Origin: Lactifluus volemus
Taxonomy: Eukaryota; Basidiomycota; Agaricomycetes; Russulales; Russulaceae
Reading direction: 5' to 3'
Assembly: GCA_022376515.1 (NCBI GenBank)
Contig: WTXI01000492.1
Span: 1 to 22,024 of the forward strand
DNA length: 22,024 bases
In this document: positions 17,815 to 22,024 of the stretch, piece after piece
How positions within the stretch are numbered: the first letter of the stretch is position 1
Layout of the letters: each line of letters begins with the position of its first letter
The notes under the pieces: generated by a model
The model's input: only the letters and a program-made list of their open reading frames with translations
Database searches by the model: none
What the model was told of the DNA's origin: nothing
Made by a program: the position numbers and the translations under genes

Positions 17815-18905
17815 ATGGCAGGACCAAGCCAGAGTGGCGGGGGTGGTGGTGGCGGAGGCGGCGGTGGAGGCGGTGGGCGGTGGAGGCGGAGGCGGTGGGG
17901 GCGGAGGCGCCGCAGCTGCAGCCGCGGGCTCAACCAGTTGCTCCTCCCAGAAACGGGCTAAAGGGATACCACCCACGCCATTCAAGGAGAGAAGGGCCTT
18001 TACGACGTCTTCAAAACCGAGTGGCGCATGTATAAAGCCATCAACCGAAACCACGACGATATGCTAGTCCCCTATAATCGCGTCATGACAATGCTAGGAT
18101 GGTCAAAGGACCGCTGGTGTCGGCATGGGTACAAGATTACCTGGACACCATCGAGCAGGAAGTAGTCCAGCATGGAGAAATGCAGAAATCCTGTGGACCA
18201 ACTTTGAGGATGCCCTAGACGACGCCTTCAAAGACACCAATGAAGAAGACGATGCGATCACAAGGCTAGAACACTTGGAGATGAAGAAAGGAAACTTGGC
18301 CCAGTATACAGCCGAATTCAATCGTCTCAGAAGAAGGCAGGATGGGACGCTGACAGCAACGGCACCATCAGAATGTACAAGAGGGGACTAGACCTAGGGC
18401 TCCTCACCAGCATGCTCAAACAAGTAGGGGCCAACCCAAACACCCTGAGAGGCTGGCAGGAGCTGGCCACCCACCACACGACGCATACCAACAATTGAAG
18501 CATGAAATTAGCTTCAGAAAGGACGTCCCTCGGTGGGCCAGCCAGCTCATGGCCAAGAAGAAGGAAACCCCCCCTCAGAAAGATCCCTGGGCCATGGACA
18601 TCGATGTCACCAGAACCGACTCAGCTAAAGCGGACGAGAAACAAAGACTGAGAAAGGAGGGACGGTGCTTCTTCTGCAAAGAGCAAGGACATCTCTCCAG
18701 GGATTGCCCTAAAAAGAAAGGGCAAAGCAATCCCAAACCGCCACAGCAGCCCAGGGCTAGAGCTAGCAAGAAGGAGGATGATGAAACCACGCAAGTCGGT
18801 GACGACGAGGACCCCATCCAGATGCTCAGGAGCATCAGAGCCAAAATTGGGAAAGGAGCCTTCAACGGTGCCTTGGATGGGCTGGTAGAAGAAGAGGATT
18901 TTTGA
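17815..18905 (+). pseudogene. gag: Gag of the younger LTR element, frameshifted
   Basis: ATG 17815 starts MAGPSQSGGGG, followed by a Gly-rich tract encoded by GGN repeats (17836-17925), Ala-rich codons and LNQLLLPETG. After a shift, a Retrotrans_gag-like domain reads WRMYKAINRNHDDMLVPYN, AWVQDYLDTIEQEVVQHG, ILWTNFEDALDDAFKDTN and LEMKKGNLAQYTAEFNRL. A later frame gives LKHEISFRKDVPRWASQLM and the zinc knuckle CFFCKEQGHLSRDC (18666-18707, CX2CX4HX4C), then an acidic tail ending EEEDF-TGA at 18905. Gag forms the particle and packages RNA. At least three frameshifts, including near 17950-18000, 18100 and 18340. Confidence 0.82.
17836..17925 (+). repeat. GGN trinucleotide repeat in gag
   Basis: About 30 imperfect GGT/GGC/GGA triplets encode a poly-glycine stretch. 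The frame slips inside it, giving Arg/Trp codons in place of Gly, consistent with length instability or base-calling error in the repeat. Confidence 0.75.
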
Positions 18906-21900
18906 ATGGCTCGACCCGTGCAGCCTGGGTGCGAGCCCGTCTTACTCAAATATGTCGTATCTCGAGAACCAATACACTGGACATTCCCCTATCGTTCACG
19001 AGTGCGACCAAGACGGCTGCCGAAAAAGCACTACTCGACAGTGGTGCTACAGAAAATTTTATCGACCCAAGAATGGTGGAGAAGCTAGGCCTGGGATCCA
19101 TAAACCTCCAGGAACCACGAACGGTGTTCAACGTAGACGGAACGGGAATCAAGACGGTAAAATTACCAGCTACTGTCTCCTCAACATTCTCAAAGGACGC
19201 AAAGAAGCCGCCCAGATCTTCTATATCACAAACTTAGGCGAAGATCGGATCATCCTGGGATATCCCTGGTTACGGGAGTTTGACCCTCAGATCAATTGGA
19301 AGGAAGGAAAGATTCGAGGGCCACCTATCAAGTTATCCACCACCGGGCGAAGTTGGAAGCTGAAGTGGGCGGCTCAAAGGATGAAAATGTGTAAAACGAG
19401 TTTCAGTCAACAGTGGGCTCAACGAGAGGGAAAAGGGCAAAGCAAGGTAGCCGTGCCAGAGCAGTTCCAGAAGTACGCCAAGGTCTTCTCAGAAGAAGAG
19501 GCAAAACGCTTTCCCCCTTCACGCCCCGAAGACCTCGTTATCACGCTTCTGCCAGATGCCCCGAAGACAATCAACTGCAAGACATACAAATTAACGGCGG
19601 AAGAAAAAATCGATGAGGGCGTTTCTCACAGAGCAGCAAGATAAAGGATACATCACAAGGTCGAAATCCGCATGGTCCAGCCCTTTCTTCTACATCAAGA
19701 AGCAGGATGGGAAGTTGAGACCCGTCTATGACTACCGAAAAGTGAACGAATGGACGGTGAAAGGACGTGTATCCCCTTCCCCGCATCGACACCATCTTCG
19801 ACCAAATGGGAGACGCCAAGCTAATGTCCAAGTTTGACATTAGAGATGGATATTACAACATTCGGATTCACCCGGACAGCCAGTGGATCACGGCAGTGAA
19901 AACGGACGAGGGGCTGTTTGAAGCCAAAGTCATGCCTTTCGGATTGTGTAACGCACCCGCCGCCTTCCAACGAATGGCAGACCGCATCTTTGCTAATCTG
20001 AAAAAGAAATACCCCCGTTGGGTTCACTGGTACCTGGACGACTTCCTCATCGTGACCCCTGACGACCCAGAACTGCACGATCAAATCACCAAAGAATACC
20101 TAGAAGTTCTGGAGAAGGAGTCACTCTTTCTGAAGCCGGAAAAATGTCAGTTCGCCAGAAGAGAGATCGAGTTTCTGGGGTACGTCATCGACCAGGGCAC
20201 CATTCGCATCGACCCTAGCAAGAAGCACGGTCTAGCAGAGTGGCCACGACAACTGAAATCAGTACGGGAGGTCCGCAGTACGCTCGGAGTCTTGGGCTAT
20301 CAACGGCAGTTCATCCCAGGATTTGCCAATGTTGCTAGACCCTGACTAACTTACTAAAGAAGACAACCAAGTTTGAGTGGACAGAGGAATGTACGCAAGC
20401 AGTGGATCGACTAATCAAGGCAGTCACTAGCGACCCGGTCCTACAGAGACCTAACTTGGCTGAACCATTTGTCTTAGAAGTCGACGCGTCACAATACGCT
20501 AGTGGAGCAATTCTCCACCAACCGGACAAGGATCAGAAGTTGCGCCCTGTGGGATATTACTCGCGAACGTTCAACCAAGCAGAGAGGAACTACGATATCC
20601 ACGACCGGGAACTACTGGCAATGATCCGAGGTTTGGAACACTGGCGGCACCTTCTATTGAGCTCCCCGCACGTCATCACTGTCGTCAGCGACCACGCTAA
20701 CCTTCAGTACTACCGGGAAGCGCACAAGATCAGTCGACGGGTGGCGCGCTACATCCCTAAGATGGCAGAATACAACATGAAGATTGTCCATCGACCGGGA
20801 AGACTAACAAGGCCGACCCATGTCACGACGACCAGGATGCGACCAGGGGAGAATGACCACGAGGATGTGCTAGTCTTACCCCCAGAGCTCTTTGTGCGCC
20901 TCTTTACGAAGAACAGTCATTAGAACAAGAAGTAGAGCGCGCTCAAGAGAAACATCAACAGCAGTTGGAAGAGTGGACGAAAACAGAAGGGTGCGAAAGC
21001 ACCGGACACGCTTTGGGACCAAGTGGTATCACCACGACCGATTGGCGGTTCCAGAAGACCCCACGTGCACCGAAGCATTCTACAAATGTACCACGATCAC
21101 AAGACGGCGGGGCATCCAGGGATCATGAGGACTTGGTCCACAATCGCTAAAGATTACTGGTGGCCCACGATGAGAACATTCGTCACCAAATACGTGCAGG
21201 GGTGTGCAACTTGTCAAAGCACCAAGAGCGCACAACCAGACCCAAGTCCCCTTGGTACCCATTCCCCCAACAAAGCTACGCCCCATATTCGACGATTGCC
21301 CTAGACCTGATCACAGACCTCCCAGAGTCACAAGGCTACGACAGTATTCTGACCATCACCGACCACGACTGTAGCAAGGCGGCATTCTTTATCCCTTGCA
21401 ACAAAACCATCGACAGTGAGGGTCGCGAGATGCTATGCCAAAGAGGTGTTCCCCCATTACGGCCCTCCGAAGCGGGTGATCTCGGATCGCGATCCGCGCT
21501 TTGCATCAAAATGGACGAGAGAACTGTGTAGACAATTGGGGATTGACCAGAACATCAGTACGGCATACCACCCCCAGACAGATGGCCAATCGGAACGAAC
21601 GAACCAATGGCTAGAACAATACCTGCGCGTCTATGGAAACTTCCAACAGAATGACTGGGTCAGCTGGTTGCCTCTAGCCCAGTTCGTCCACAACTCGTGG
21701 ATCAATGAAACAACAAAACAAACCCCGTTCGACTTACTCATGGGACACACACCCACGGTATGGCAAACTGATAAGGAAGGGAAGATGCCAGCAGTAGAAC
21801 GGCGCAAAGACTATCTGATGGAGAAACGTAACCAAGCGCGTCAAGCGATCCAAAGGGCGCAAGACCTCCTCCAGAAGCGGAATGTGCGAAAGAAGGGCAG

Positions 21901-22024
21901 ACGAGCATATGAACCCTTCAAGGAAGGAGACCAAGTTTGGCTAGACGGGAAGAACCTCAAAACGTCGCATCCCTTCGCCAAGCTAGCTCCAAAAAGATAC
22001 GGCCCATTCCCAGTGGTCCAGGTG
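18906..22024 (+). pseudogene. pol: Pol polyprotein (PR-RT-RNase H-IN), frameshifted, right-truncated by window
   Basis: Protease: KALLDSGATENFID with the catalytic Asp codon at 19037, and later IILGYPWLREFDP. RT: GYITRSKSAWSSPFFYIKK, LRPVYDYRKVNEWTVK, KFDIRDGYYNIRIHP (motif A), MPFGLCNAPAAFQ and YLDD at 20031-20042. RNase H: FVLEVDASQYASGAIL, DRELLAMIRGLEHWRHLL and VVSDHANLQYY. Integrase: HHCC zinc domain (HDHKTAGHPGIM ... CATC, ~21092-21219), catalytic core with Asp at 21304, Asp at 21485 and Glu at 21593 (exact D-35-E spacing), then YGPF at 21998-22009, the GPF/Y module. Frame changes lie near 19160-19200, 19610, 19760, 20340, 20810-21020, 21150-21240 and 21421. From 21434 the frame is open to the window end. 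It makes and inserts the cDNA. A C-terminal chromodomain, if any, is outside. Confidence 0.88.

Larger units (their letters stand above)
16415..22024 (+). mobile_element. Younger LTR retrotransposon, Ty3/gypsy (Tf1/sushi-like), 3' end outside window
   Basis: Contains a full 5' LTR, a primer binding site, a leader ORF, gag and pol with order protease-RT-RNase H-integrase, the Ty3/gypsy order. Integrase ends in a GPF motif. It inserted into the retropepsin region of the oldest layer, so its 3' LTR and the rest of that layer should follow to the right. Coding regions have about one indel per few hundred bases. Confidence 0.88.

Overview
The window looks like a gene-edge to transposon-graveyard transition in a basidiomycete fungus, most likely an agaricomycete. 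The basis is a conserved WD40 gene with many short GT-AG introns (39 to 61 nt), a fungal-type U6 snRNA, and three retroelement families whose protein signatures I recognise from agaricomycete genomes. No species call is possible from the sequence alone.

Layout. 1-3138: 3' part of a host gene for a large WD40 protein of the WDR7/rabconnectin-3beta type, plus strand. Its splice sites and amino acid signature are well preserved, but it is broken by single-base frameshifts. 3930-4052: U6 snRNA, minus strand. 4606-7375: poorly coding DNA holding two diverged copies of a ~640-bp unit (4771-5400 and 6739-7375), each with intron-like signals at matching places.

7587-22024: a nested stack of mobile elements. 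The oldest layer is a Ty3/gypsy-like retroelement (leader ORF, Gag with CCHC knuckle, start of a retropepsin-type region) at 7587-9186 and 16070-16414. It is split by a DNA-transposon-like element with 14-bp perfect terminal inverted repeats (9187-16069) flanked by a CA dinucleotide; removing the insert and one CA restores the gag reading frame. That element was in turn split by a Ngaro/DIRS-type tyrosine-recombinase retrotransposon (9301-14658) with the split direct repeat layout A1-ORFs-B1-A2-B2 and gag, RT-RNase H and tyrosine recombinase on the minus strand. At 16415 the oldest layer is cut again by an LTR retrotransposon with a complete 506-bp 5' LTR, gag and pol running off the right edge. 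This one has a primer binding site directly after the LTR that is perfectly complementary to 12 nt inside the LTR at the expected RNA start, the hallmark of Tf1/sushi-type self-priming.

Two features cut across the whole window. Almost every reading frame, including the host gene, is interrupted by single-base indels with few nonsense substitutions. The duplicated parts of the Ngaro element differ almost only by homopolymer length changes and CpG transitions. The first suggests base-calling indels or recent decay; the second suggests CpG methylation of transposons. No CRISPR array, rRNA or convincing tRNA was seen.
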